Program-made: the position numbers and the translations under genes
Notes under the pieces: model-generated
What the model saw: the letters and a program-made list of their open reading frames with translations, nothing else
Told to the model about the DNA's origin: nothing
Databases searched by the model: none
DNA from: an uncultured Clostridia bacterium
GTDB lineage: Bacteria; Bacillota; Clostridia; Christensenellales; Borkfalkiaceae
DNA: 56,895 nucleotides
Direction of reading: 5' to 3'
Assembly (NCBI GenBank): GCA_947631325.1
Contig: CANRKX010000003.1
Location: forward strand, 1-56,895
Part shown: positions 33,025 through 42,005 of the stretch, in pieces
Position numbering within the stretch: position 1 is the stretch's first letter
How the letters are laid out: each line of letters begins with the position of its first letter

Positions 33025-36000
33025 TTATACTATCTTCCCGTGGCATTTTTTGTATTTCAATCCCGACCCGCAAGGACAGGGATCGTTGGGGCCCACCTTC
33101 TTGGCTTTGTCGTTCACCTTGGGAAGTTGCTTGCCGCCTATGTTGGGAACGAGGTTCTGGGCGGGTGCGGGCGAGGGTTTATTGAGGGGCGCATATACGC
33201 CGAAGCCCTCGGGTGCGCCCTTTGCCCTCTCGCCGACGGGTGCGTTTGCGGGGCTTTCGGAATTTGCGGGTTGTTCGGGTGCGGCGGGCGGAGTCTGTCC
33301 GTTTTCGCCCTCTTGGGCTTCACGGGCTGCCTGCGCTTCGCGCATGCGCTGTGCCATAACCTGCCTTGCATGCTCGGCGACGCCCGCGTTCATGGGGGAA
33401 ATCCCCCTCCTCTGCGCGGGTTGGGCGGGCTGTGCGGGGCGGGCGGGCGCGGCAAGGCGAACCTTCAATAAGTTCATGATAGTCGTGGTCTGCACCCTGT
33501 CTATCATCTCCTCGAACATTTCATACCCCTCCTGCTTGTAGGCTATTACGGGGTCCTGCTGGGCATAGCCGCGAAGTCCTATACCCTTGCGAAGCTGATC
33601 CATCGCGTCGATATGGTCCACCCAATATCTGTCGACGGTGCGGAGGAGCAAATCGCGCTCGAGCTGCGAGAAGTCGCTCTTGCTGCCGTACGCCTGCAAG
33701 AGTTCGTTGATATGCTCGATTTTGAGCTCGTAAGCCTTGGTGACTTCCTTGCTTATCTTGGAAATCGCGCGCTCATAATCCCACTTTTCGAGCATATCGC
33801 GGGTTATTTCAAACTCGCACTCGTCGGGATAGACCTTCTTTCTGAGCGCGTCGTTGAGGGCGTTTTCATCCCACTTTTCGGGCATGGCTTCGGTATTCAC
33901 CGTCTCGCCGACTACCTTTGCGACGTAATCGGGGATATACTTCAACATTTGCTCGTGGATGTTTTCGCCGCGCAAAACCTTCATTCTTTCGCCGTATATG
34001 GTCTTGCGCTGTTCGTTCATTACCTCGTCATATTGGAGAGTGTGCTTGCGGATGCCGAAGTTCCTGCCCTCTATCGTCTTTTGAGCGTTCTCGATACTGC
34101 GCGTCAAGAGTTTGGATTGAAGGCATTGGTCCTCGTCGATTTTGAATATTGAATAGAGTTTTTTCATGCTCTCGCCGCCGAACCTCTTGGCGAGGTCGTC
34201 TTCAAGCGAGATGAAGAATATGGAGTCGCCGGGGTCGCCCTGACGTCCGCTGCGTCCGCGGAGCTGGTTGTCTATACGGCGGGATTCGTGGCGTTCGGTG
34301 CCGAGTATGCACAGTCCGCCCGTCTCGATGACCTGTTTCTTTTCCTCGTCGGTCTCCTTTTTATAATTTTCGTATAATTCGGCATAGCGGGCGCGCGCTT
34401 TCTGTTCCTCGGGGGTAAACTCCCTGTCGGCGTACGATATGGCGACTTCGATCATGTCGTGGTCGTACCCCTCCTCGCGCATGCGCTTTTTGGCGAGATA
34501 CTCGGGGTTGCCGCCCAACAGAATATCGGTGCCGCGCCCCGCCATATTGGTGGCGATGGTGACCGCCCCGAATCTGCCCGCCTGAGCGACTATCTCGGCT
34601 TCGCGTTCGTGGTTTTTGGCGTTCAATATGTTGTGTTTTATGCCGTTCCGCCTAAGCAAACGGGAAATCTCTTCAGATTTATCGACGGTTACAGTACCTA
34701 TAAGAATGGGCTGACCCTTGGCGTGGCGTTCGACCACTTCGTTGACGATCGCCCTCTTCTTGCCCTCGACGGTGGAATAAATCATATCGGCATAATCCAC
34801 CCTCTTAACCGGTCTGTTGGTGGGAATGGGAACGACGTCGAGCGAGTAGATGGTTCTGAACTCGTCCTCCTCGGTCATTGCCGTACCCGTCATGCCCGAC
34901 AGCTTGTTGTATAATCTGAAATAGTTCTGGAATGTGACGGTCGCGTGCGTCTTGTTCTCTTCCTTTACCTTAACGTGTTCCTTCGCCTCGATTGCCTGAT
35001 GAAGCCCGTCCGAATACCTTCTGCCGTTCAAAACACGCCCCGTAAACTCGTCGACTATGAGTATTTCGCCCTCGTCCGAGACGATATATTCCTCGCCGTT
35101 GTGGAAGAGTTCGTGCGCCTTCAACGCCTGCTGAATGTGGTGGTTGAGGTCGGCGTTTTCAAGGTCGGCGAGGTTCTGTATGCCGAAAAATCTCTCGGCT
35201 TTTTCCGCGCCCTTTTCGGTTATGGTGACCGATTTGTCCTTTCTATCAATTATATAGTCCCAATTCTCCATTTCGGCGAGAATTTGGCTGAGTCTCTCTT
35301 CCGCGGCGCGCTCTTCGTCGGAGAGTTCTTTATTCTTCTTCCTCGTCGGTGCCTTCTTCTCGGCGTCCTTTTTGTCGTCGTCGAAGCCGCCGTTCAACGT
35401 CCGCACAAATCTATCGACCTTTACATAGAGCTCCGAACTCTCCTCGCCCTTGCCCGAAATGATGAGCGGCGTCCTCGCCTCGTCGATGAGTATCGAGTCC
35501 ACCTCGTCGATTATGCAATAATTGAGTTCGCGCTGAACCATTGCGGGAATGGAAGTTTTGAGGTTGTCGCGAAGATAGTCAAACCCCAGCTCGTTATTGG
35601 TGGCATAGATTATGTCGGATGCATAGCTCTTGCGCTTGTCCTCGTCGTCCATGCCGGGCACGACGACGCCCACCGTGAGCCCCATGAATTTATGCACCTT
35701 GCCCATCCACTCGGCGTCGCGCTTGGCAAGATAGTCGTTGACGGTGACGATATGCACCCCCTTGCCCGTCAATGCGTTGAGATATGCGGGCAGCGTGGAG
35801 ACGAGCGTCTTTCCTTCGCCCGTCTTCATCTCGGCGATTCGCCCTTGGTGCAGACAAATGCCGCCCATTATCTGAACGTGGAAGTGCTTCATCTTGAGCA
35901 CGCGCCAGCTCGCCTCGCGCAAGGCGGCAAAGGCGTCAAACATAATGTCGTCAAGCGTCTCGCCCGCAGCCAGCCTGTCCTTTAAAATTTTCGTCTGCCC

Positions 36001-36126
36001 TTTGAGTTGTTCGTCGCTCATTGCGGCGTATTTGGGCTCAAGCTCCTCGACCTTGCAGGCAAGCTTGTCAAGTTTTTTAAGCGCGCCGCGGCTGTCCGAG
36101 CCGAGAATAAATTTAATTAAACCCAT
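33025..36126 (-). CDS. secA: Preprotein translocase ATPase SecA
   Basis: A 1033-residue SecA that drives proteins through SecYEG. Walker A is MKTGEGKT (100-107), IIDEVDSIL is Walker B, and TNMAGRGTDI and RGRSGRQGDPG belong to motor domain 2. A Lys/Glu-rich insertion lies at about 250-285. The C-terminus has a long Ala/Pro/Gln/Glu linker and then a SEC-C zinc finger (PCPCGSGLKYKKCHG), so the protein is longer than Bacillus SecA (841). AAGGAG precedes the ATG. It has its own promoter; prfB follows after a repeat-containing gap. Confidence 0.97.
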   Translation of the reverse strand: MGLIKFILGSDSRGALKKLDKLACKVEELEPKYAAMSDEQLKGQTKILKDRLAAGETLDDIMFDAFAALREASWRVLKMKHFHVQIMGGICLHQGRIAEMKTGEGKTLVSTLPAYLNALTGKGVHIVTVNDYLAKRDAEWMGKVHKFMGLTVGVVVPGMDDEDKRKSYASDIIYATNNELGFDYLRDNLKTSIPAMVQRELNYCIIDEVDSILIDEARTPLIISGKGEESSELYVKVDRFVRTLNGGFDDDKKDAEKKAPTRKKNKELSDEERAAEERLSQILAEMENWDYIIDRKDKSVTITEKGAEKAERFFGIQNLADLENADLNHHIQQALKAHELFHNGEEYIVSDEGEILIVDEFTGRVLNGRRYSDGLHQAIEAKEHVKVKEENKTHATVTFQNYFRLYNKLSGMTGTAMTEEDEFRTIYSLDVVPIPTNRPVKRVDYADMIYSTVEGKKRAIVNEVVERHAKGQPILIGTVTVDKSEEISRLLRRNGIKHNILNAKNHEREAEIVAQAGRFGAVTIATNMAGRGTDILLGGNPEYLAKKRMREEGYDHDMIEVAISYADREFTPEEQKARARYAELYENYKKETDEEKKQVIETGGLCILGTERHESRRIDNQLRGRSGRQGDPGDSIFFISLEDDLAKRFGGESMKKLYSIFKIDEDQCLQSKLLTRSIENAQKTIEGRNFGIRKHTLQYDEVMNEQRKTIYGERMKVLRGENIHEQMLKYIPDYVAKVVGETVNTEAMPEKWDENALNDALRKKVYPDECEFEITRDMLEKWDYERAISKISKEVTKAYELKIEHINELLQAYGSKSDFSQLERDLLLRTVDRYWVDHIDAMDQLRKGIGLRGYAQQDPVIAYKQEGYEMFEEMIDRVQTTTIMNLLKVRLAAPARPAQPAQPAQRRGISPMNAGVAEHARQVMAQRMREAQAAREAQEGENGQTPPAAPEQPANSESPANAPVGERAKGAPEGFGVYAPLNKPSPAPAQNLVPNIGGKQLPKVNDKAKKVGPNDPCPCGSGLKYKKCHGKIV

Positions 36127-36202
36127 AGTTTCTCCTTAAAAATCGTGGCGAAAAAGCGTCTATATGCTTATATTTAAACTTTTGCACAATATTTCAATCT
36201 TA

Positions 36203-36231
36203 ATTGTACTATATTCGCGGCGACTTGTAAA
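36203..36231 (-). promoter_or_regulatory. Sigma-A promoter of secA
   Basis: TTTACA and TACAAT with a 17-bp spacer on the minus strand. The predicted leader is about 70 nt with AAGGAG before the ATG. I see no SecM/VemP-type upstream ORF. Confidence 0.75.
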
Positions 36232-36287
36232 ATTCTTTTTTTAAAATTTTTAGAAATTTTTGTATTTTTTTGTTATTGGTGTCGTCG

Positions 36288-36541
36288 GGGTGTAATGTTG
36301 AAACGCCTGCCGCATACCCCGTGGGATCCTTCGACTTCGCTTCGCTCCGCTCAGGATGACAGCAGGGAACGGGCGCGGTAGATTTTGTCATCTTGACCGA
36401 ATGAGAACTCTGCGAAGCAGATTCGATTGAGTGGAAAGATCCCACCGTGGTCTCGGGGTGTAATTCTGAAACGCCAACCGCATACCCCGTGGGATCCTTC
36501 GTCGTACCGCTGCGACAGCAGACAAGCTCAGGATGACAGGT
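36288..36541 (+). repeat. Composite dispersed repeat R3 (units B-A-B)
   Basis: Unit B (36292-36378 and 36456-36540) runs from TAAT-TGAAACGCC, CCGCATACCCCGTGGGATCCTTCG and a variable GC-rich hairpin to GCTCAGGATGACAG. Unit A (36384-36455) is the reverse orientation of R1 and R2. The two B copies differ only in the hairpin insert. With the secA promoter and the promoter at 36611 this accounts for the 36127-36714 gap. It lies just upstream of the giant lipoprotein gene. Confidence 0.88.
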
Positions 36542-36610
36542 CGGAGGGAACATAAACAAAAATTAACAGGGGGATAAATTAAAAAAATACCTATCTCGCA
36601 CTCATATCGT

Positions 36611-36639
36611 TTGCATATTTATAAATTATGTGATATAAT
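36611..36639 (+). promoter_or_regulatory. Sigma-A promoter of the giant lipoprotein gene
   Basis: TTGCAT and a perfect TATAAT with a 17-bp spacer. The leader is about 70 nt, A/T-rich, and ends in AGGAGG. Confidence 0.75.
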
Positions 36640-36714
36640 ACCCTCAACTTACTAACCTCGAAATGTGTTTATTTTTTTAATAAATTTGCATTTATACAAA
36701 ATAGGAGGTAAATT

Positions 36715-39700
36715 ATGCAAAACACATTCAAAAGACTCGCGCTTTTGGTCATTGCCTTGCTCTCTTGCTTGTGTGTGACGCTCGGATTATCCGCCTGCGG
36801 CGATAAAGAGCCCGAAACGGCTACCTATTCCGTCACCGTCACCACAACCGCAACCGACTTGACTTTGACAACCATAAAAGCGCAATGGCTCAATGCAGAC
36901 GATTCCGCCGCAAGCGACGAAATCGCCTTGAATTCCGATGGCAAGGCAAGCGTTGAGCTGAACAAGGGCGACTACACCGTCACCTTAAAGGGCGTCCCCG
37001 CGGGCTACACTTTCGAGAAAAAGTCGGTCTCCGCAGATAACCCCGACGCGACGATTGCTATCGCCAAATCTCAAGACGATTCCACTACCACCACCTTCTC
37101 GATAAAAGTTACCATGCCCGCGGGCGAAAGTCTGCCCGCAGACGCAAAGGTTCAGCTTTTCAAGGGTGAAACGCCCGTCGGCACCGCCGCGGCTCTCAAT
37201 GCCAACGGTCAGGCTACTTTGACTGCCGACAACGGCGAGTATTCGGTTATTTTAACGGGTCTGCCTGCATATCTCACCTACCCCGCCACCACCGTCAAGA
37301 CCGACGACAAGGAATCGGCGGAGATTGTTGTTGATTATGCCACCCTCACCTATACGATAAACGTCGACGAAGGCAACTACACGGGCGCGCTCACGGGCGT
37401 TAAGGTTCAGTTGTGGTCGACGGCGGCAACCCCCGAAAAGATTGCAGAGGGCGAGATTGTAGACGGCGTTGCTACCATTCAAGCTAAGGCGGCGGATTAC
37501 ACCGTCAAGCTCGACGGGCTTGCAACCGATTACGGTTTCACCGCGGTAACCCTTTCAAAGACGGTGACCGAGGCGGATATAGACGTAACGGGCCATCAGA
37601 TTGCGGTGACCGTTGTCAAGAATGAAAACGCTTCCTCCGTTAACTTTGCAGATTTGACCGCGACCATAAAGAGCGGCTCAACCGTGATTGACACAGTTAC
37701 CCCCAACGCAAACGGCGTTGCGACATTTGCCGTTCCCGACGCGGCTTACACGGTGGAACTCACCTTCCCCGCAACCGTTACGGGCTTTAAGGCTAACCCT
37801 GTAAGCATTGCGCAGGGTGCGACGACCGCAAGTATAGAAATTGTTGCCACACCCGAAAAAGGAAGCGACTATGGCGAACCGTTCTACGAGCTTATGGGCG
37901 TCGGCAAATATGAAGATTTGTCTGTTGAATATGAAGACTATGGCTATATGCAGTTCTATGAAGTTGTTGCATTCAATTTCACGGCGTTAACGGACGGAAA
38001 ATTCACATTCACCTGGGATTCGGATAAAATCTCATATACCGAATCATGCGACCAAACCGAAATCCCCTCTGCGCAGACAGCCACGAGCCGCGAATATCCC
38101 TTGAAGGCGGGCAGAACGCTCACGTTTAAACTATCGGCTGAGGATTCAATCCATCAATCGGCTGACGACGATACGCTTGCTTTCAATCTCGAAGTTACAA
38201 AGGCTCCCCTCGGCGATCCCGGCACGATTTACAATCCTTATGAGTTCGATTACACTTATGAACCTTTAAGCGGCGGTCTCATTGCTTCATTTGATTACAA
38301 GGTGTACGACGAAATACCTGCCGAAATGACCGAAGTTTACTTTGAAATACTTACTTTAAGTGATGGCATTCAACTTTCGGAGAATCAAGTTATCGAAATA
38401 GTTCCCGCAGCAGGCGTTTCGATTTATCTGTACGGTAACAATCCTCTTTGGGACGGTAAATCGACATCAGCACAGCTCACGCAAGACGTTTATAAAAATA
38501 TTTGTCTCGGTGACGACGAATATATTTATCTCAAATGTCTTGTATTCAGATCAAATAGCGGCAACATCTCTTTTGAAATAAAGAAATATGTGAATATGGA
38601 AGAGGGCGGCGACGGCAATCCTCTCACTCTCACCGCAGGTGAAGTTACAACCGCGCAATTTGACGGCAAGGACAGAAAATTATGGGCAAATATGTGGTAT
38701 ACATTCGAGCCCGCGGCAACTCAGGAATACATACTTGAGTTTACCCAAAGCAATACCGATATCTATGTGCACGACGGTGCGATAGAAGGCCCCGTTATCC
38801 ATACCTTCACTTATGAAACGTCTACTCAGATAGTCACACTCGAACAGAGCAAGACTTATTATCTGCAAGTCTACAACGGCGGATACGGTAACGTCGCATT
38901 CAAGCTGACCGCCTTTGACAGAGACAGTCAGCCCGAGGGTTCAATCTATAAGCCTGCAACGGCTGCTGCGGGCTCAAATACAGTAGGCACAATCAACAGC
39001 AGTACCGAAAATATCACTAAATATTATACATTTACTGCAGATAACGACGGCTTACTTATTATAACTCTCGGCACTTTCAGTCAAATGGATGTTTCCGTCA
39101 CTCTTTCCATATACAGCAGTGATAGCTATGCCGATGAAGCAAAGATTGGCTACTCGGTTTCCGACCCCGGTGCGAACTGGATGGTTGACGGCGCTCCCTA
39201 TATGATTAAGTCGGGCGATATTTTATATATCAAAGCTGAAGCAAGCCGCTTTAATCCTTCCGCAAATGTGGACATTTCTTTCACGATAAGCAACAAGGAT
39301 TTGAGCAGTGACTTCACGACCATCAGTGGCGCAACCGAAGTAACGGGTGTTACGCAAAATATTGCAAATGCCTTCTATACAATCACGGCAGATAAAGCGG
39401 GCACAATGTATGTTACTTTCGGCGGATTCACATATAGCTATGGCGCGCTGAAATTGGATATGTATGCCTTTGAGGAAGATGACGGCGAAATTTTCCCTCT
39501 TAACGTACTTAATATGGGCAGCACAGGCGTAGACCCCACAAGCAAAGATAACGGCACTTTGTCCTTTACCGTAACCGAAGGACAGAAAGTTTACTTCATG
39601 TTGACTTATTCGGGCAGTGTAAGCTCATTCAAATTTGCTGCTGAGGTGTTGACTGCAAGCGACCTTGAAAAAGAAGCAACCGCGGGCAACAACACTCTTG

Positions 39701-41103
39701 CAAATGTTGAAACGTGGCATCACGTAACCTACACTTATAATAACACCGAACGCGGCACATTGAAGATAACCACAACCTCTGCTCAAGATATCGCAATCAA
39801 AATAGGTTATTGGACAACACCTCCATATGGGAATCCCGTGTTTAACTCGTATATCGATGTTGAGCAGCAGATTTCTTCGAATCAGTCTTTTGAGGTATAT
39901 TGGATAGGCAGCGACGTTTCGTTCGACGTATCTTTTGTAGCTTACAAGACGGCGACTGTCGGAGACAATACGCTTGACACTGCGGAAGAAGCTAAGACGG
40001 CGGTATTCACATTTAAGCCCACGGCAACCGGTTATTACACGTTCACCCTTTCGGACGCGACCGCAACCGTATTGACACAGATTGACGGCACTCCTCTGCC
40101 CAAGATTTTCACCGCTAACACGGAAGTGCTTGTAAAAGTCACCTACACCTCTACGGGTGCAAGCCCCAAGCTTGTAATAGCAAAGCTTGAGCCTATCAAC
40201 GCAACGAATGCGGCAGAAGGAATTGACCTACAATCGCAAGTTACTCTGTTCAAGTTCAAGGCAGAAACGGAAGGCATTTACACCGCAACGGTTGACGGCG
40301 CGGCAACTGTCAAGTTCTATGACGTGACAAGTTATGAAGAGGTCACCCTCTTCCACCTTGCCGCACAGGGCGAGATACTTGTCGCTGTTGAGCTTGACGG
40401 CGCACCTTCAAGCCAGAAACTCACCATTGCAAAAGTAGATACGCCCACCGATATTCAAGCGGAAGACGGAACGGATATTTCCGACGTGACCACCTATAAC
40501 AAGGTCGGCGTCTACAAGTTCACCGCAACCGAAGCTAACAAGTACGAGTTTAGCGTCACGGGCGAAAATGTTGAAGCGACGATTGCTTTGTTTGACGATG
40601 AATACAACGCATTAAACGGCAACAAGGCTTCGCTTGAAATTAACGGCTATGTGTATGTGCTTGTAACCTATAAGCAGAGCGGCGAGACGGCTTCAAACGT
40701 CAAGATTGTTGCGGCTGTATCGCAGGCGATTCAAGCTAAAATCGGTGAACATGAATCTTATGGGTACTGCGATCCAATCTGGACAGAAATTACCGCAGCC
40801 ACAACGACAGATAATACAATCACCATTGAAGCAAGTTATGATAGCGGAAGTACGATTGAATATTTAGTAATTGATTTCAGTACCAATAACTCTGAACCCG
40901 ATTATTTCGGAGGAAATCTTGAATATTCAGTAACCATTACAGGCAACAACGGTGAAGAGTATGAATATGACGGCACGTGGCAATATTATGCTTGCCAAGA
41001 CTCTACTTCCACCTCTGTAACAATTGAATTGACATATAGATTGTCTGAAGAAATGCAGTGCGACCAACTTTACATCGGATTATCCAAAGGACTAATGTGG
41101 TAA
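36715..41103 (+). CDS. Giant beta-rich surface lipoprotein, 1462 residues
   Basis: The N-terminus has basic residues, a hydrophobic core and a lipobox LSAC with Cys28, so it is an exported lipoprotein anchored in the membrane. Residues about 38-375 hold four similar 80-85-residue beta-sandwich units (Y-T/S-V-T strands, repeated D-Y-T-V-x-L-x-G-L/V-P endings), like CnaB/carboxypeptidase-regulatory folds. From about 385 to 1330 there are several beta domains with alternating YYTFTA or YKFTA strands and VTYT endings, resembling pre-peptidase C-terminal (PPC) domains. No LPXTG, catalytic motif or transmembrane tail is visible. The middle is richer in A/T third positions than the neighbours. AGGAGG precedes the ATG. 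An adhesive or glycan-binding role is inference. Confidence 0.9.
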   Translation: MQNTFKRLALLVIALLSCLCVTLGLSACGDKEPETATYSVTVTTTATDLTLTTIKAQWLNADDSAASDEIALNSDGKASVELNKGDYTVTLKGVPAGYTFEKKSVSADNPDATIAIAKSQDDSTTTTFSIKVTMPAGESLPADAKVQLFKGETPVGTAAALNANGQATLTADNGEYSVILTGLPAYLTYPATTVKTDDKESAEIVVDYATLTYTINVDEGNYTGALTGVKVQLWSTAATPEKIAEGEIVDGVATIQAKAADYTVKLDGLATDYGFTAVTLSKTVTEADIDVTGHQIAVTVVKNENASSVNFADLTATIKSGSTVIDTVTPNANGVATFAVPDAAYTVELTFPATVTGFKANPVSIAQGATTASIEIVATPEKGSDYGEPFYELMGVGKYEDLSVEYEDYGYMQFYEVVAFNFTALTDGKFTFTWDSDKISYTESCDQTEIPSAQTATSREYPLKAGRTLTFKLSAEDSIHQSADDDTLAFNLEVTKAPLGDPGTIYNPYEFDYTYEPLSGGLIASFDYKVYDEIPAEMTEVYFEILTLSDGIQLSENQVIEIVPAAGVSIYLYGNNPLWDGKSTSAQLTQDVYKNICLGDDEYIYLKCLVFRSNSGNISFEIKKYVNMEEGGDGNPLTLTAGEVTTAQFDGKDRKLWANMWYTFEPAATQEYILEFTQSNTDIYVHDGAIEGPVIHTFTYETSTQIVTLEQSKTYYLQVYNGGYGNVAFKLTAFDRDSQPEGSIYKPATAAAGSNTVGTINSSTENITKYYTFTADNDGLLIITLGTFSQMDVSVTLSIYSSDSYADEAKIGYSVSDPGANWMVDGAPYMIKSGDILYIKAEASRFNPSANVDISFTISNKDLSSDFTTISGATEVTGVTQNIANAFYTITADKAGTMYVTFGGFTYSYGALKLDMYAFEEDDGEIFPLNVLNMGSTGVDPTSKDNGTLSFTVTEGQKVYFMLTYSGSVSSFKFAAEVLTASDLEKEATAGNNTLANVETWHHVTYTYNNTERGTLKITTTSAQDIAIKIGYWTTPPYGNPVFNSYIDVEQQISSNQSFEVYWIGSDVSFDVSFVAYKTATVGDNTLDTAEEAKTAVFTFKPTATGYYTFTLSDATATVLTQIDGTPLPKIFTANTEVLVKVTYTSTGASPKLVIAKLEPINATNAAEGIDLQSQVTLFKFKAETEGIYTATVDGAATVKFYDVTSYEEVTLFHLAAQGEILVAVELDGAPSSQKLTIAKVDTPTDIQAEDGTDISDVTTYNKVGVYKFTATEANKYEFSVTGENVEATIALFDDEYNALNGNKASLEINGYVYVLVTYKQSGETASNVKIVAAVSQAIQAKIGEHESYGYCDPIWTEITAATTTDNTITIEASYDSGSTIEYLVIDFSTNNSEPDYFGGNLEYSVTITGNNGEEYEYDGTWQYYACQDSTSTSVTIELTYRLSEEMQCDQLYIGLSKGLMW

Positions 41104-41175
41104 TAAGCTGCACACGAATATCAATAACGTTCTGATATGCAGAAAAAAGCAGACAACATAATACTGTAATGCAAA

Positions 41176-41211
41176 GGGCGGGGGACGATTTTCGTCCCCC
41201 GCCCCCTTTTT
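41176..41211 (+). terminator. Terminator of the giant lipoprotein gene
   Basis: A perfect 13-bp G-rich stem (41176-41188 with 41192-41204) with a TTT loop, followed by CCTTTTT, 70 bp after the stop codon. A pyrimidine-rich tract (CCCTCTCGCCCTCTCTC) follows to about 41250. Confidence 0.85.
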
Positions 41212-41249
41212 GCCCCCTCTCGCCCTCTCTCTTCCCCTCTCTTTTTTGT

Positions 41250-41560
41250 CCACCGCATACCCGATGGGAACCTTCGACGTACCGCTGCGACAGCAGACAA
41301 GCTCAGGATGACAGGAAAAGATGTGCTCCGCTTGTTAAAGATTGTCATCCCGAGCGATTAAGAACCTCGCGAAGCGAGTTCGATTGAGTCGAGGGACCCC
41401 ACCGTGGTCTCGGGGAGTAATTCTGAAACGCAATCCTCATATCCGATGGGATATTTCGACTGCGCACGGCGCAAACGCCGTGCGCCGCTCAATATGACAG
41501 GTTGGGACGGGGGATATTTCGTCGTACCGCTGCGACAGCAGACAAGCTCAGGATGACAAG
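41250..41560 (+). repeat. Composite dispersed repeat R4 (units B-A-B-B')
   Basis: Unit B copies lie at 41251-41314, 41415-41500 and, truncated at the 5' side, 41511-41560. Unit A lies at 41342-41414, in the same orientation as in R3. The middle B copy carries a different hairpin insert (around 41463-41486, with a GCGCACGGCG/CGCCGTGCGC palindrome). Together with R3 it brackets the giant lipoprotein gene in direct orientation. Confidence 0.88.
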
Positions 41561-41589
41561 CCTTAACGAGCGTGTTAATATCTAAACGC

Positions 41590-41626
41590 AATGACCGCGG
41601 CAGGCAAAAAGCCTGCCGCGGTCATT
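41590..41626 (-). terminator. Perfect hairpin downstream of tRNA-Pro
   Basis: AATGACCGCGGCAGGC (41590-41605) pairs perfectly with 41611-41626 around a 5-nt loop, 22 bp past the CCA end of the tRNA. No T tract follows on the minus strand (GCGTTTAG), so termination may be inefficient or the hairpin may act as a processing signal. Confidence 0.6.
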
Positions 41627-41647
41627 GGTCTGGCATACGCCAGCCGT

Positions 41648-41723
41648 TGGTCGAGGCGACGGGATTCGAACCCACGACCTTATGGTCCCGAACCATACGC
41701 GCTACCAACTGCGCTACGCCTCG
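41648..41723 (-). tRNA. tRNA-Pro (anticodon CGG)
   Basis: 76 nt including an encoded CCA. The acceptor stem is CGAGGCG/CGCCTCG, the D stem GCGC/GCGC, the anticodon stem TATGG/CCATA with loop TTCGGGA (anticodon CGG, codon CCG), and the T arm GTGGG-TTCGAAT-CCCGT; the discriminator is A. It has its own promoter on the minus strand. Confidence 0.95.
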
Positions 41724-41773
41724 ATTTGAAGTTGTGCGTGGAAAGGGTGAAAACTACCCTGCGCTTGTTACTC

Positions 41774-41802
41774 ATTATATAATTATTTTAATTTTCCGTC
41801 AA
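41774..41802 (-). promoter_or_regulatory. Sigma-A promoter of tRNA-Pro
   Basis: TTGACG and a perfect TATAAT, 17-bp spacer, on the minus strand. The start point near 41767 is about 44 nt before the mature tRNA 5' end. Confidence 0.8.
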
Positions 41803-41833
41803 ACGATTTGGGGGGTGCGGTTGCCAAAATTTC

Positions 41834-41873
41834 AGCCGCCGCGGGCTGTGCACGCGGCGGCTTACTTTTTTTT
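41834..41873. terminator. Terminator after the collagen-like protein gene
   Basis: AGCCGCCGCG (41834-41843) pairs with CGCGGCGGCT (41853-41862). Eight T residues follow on the plus strand and TGAAATTTT on the minus strand. On the minus strand it would end the glycosyltransferase/collagen transcript and insulate the tRNA promoter. No plus-strand gene that would need it is seen. Confidence 0.65.
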
Positions 41874-41938
41874 AAATTATTATGCCGACAAAATTAAAAT
41901 ACAAATAAAAATCAAATTTCAGTTAACAAATACTTAAC

Positions 41939-41986
41939 TTTACTTAATAAAACTTAATTAAATTTTAAATTTACTTAATAAAACTT
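41939..41986. repeat. Two direct copies of a 17-bp A/T-rich word
   Basis: TTTACTTAATAAAACTT occurs at 41939-41955 and 41970-41986, a 31-bp period or three helical turns, just downstream of the collagen-like gene. Related ACTTAA and GTTAAG words surround it (41930-42012). Confidence 0.7.
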
Positions 41987-42005
41987 GATTTTTGTTGATT
42001 GGAAG

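Noticed and set aside
36127-36202. Search for a SecM/VemP-like arrest peptide upstream of secA
   Set aside because: The leader of about 70 nt contains no ORF of adequate length with a ribosome binding site.
36209-36559. Minus-strand ORF of 116 codons (and a similar one at 41358-41591) with CHPELV/CHPERSEA-type words
   Set aside because: It is the translation of the dispersed repeats R3 and R4. Frames differ between copies, no ribosome binding site exists, and such words are well-known false ORFs arising from this repeat type.
41572-41937. Plus-strand ORFs of 121 and 63 codons across the tRNA-Pro gene
   Set aside because: They are antisense to the tRNA; the SNPRPYGPEPYALPTAL-like peptide is a known artefact of translating a tRNA-Pro antisense strand.
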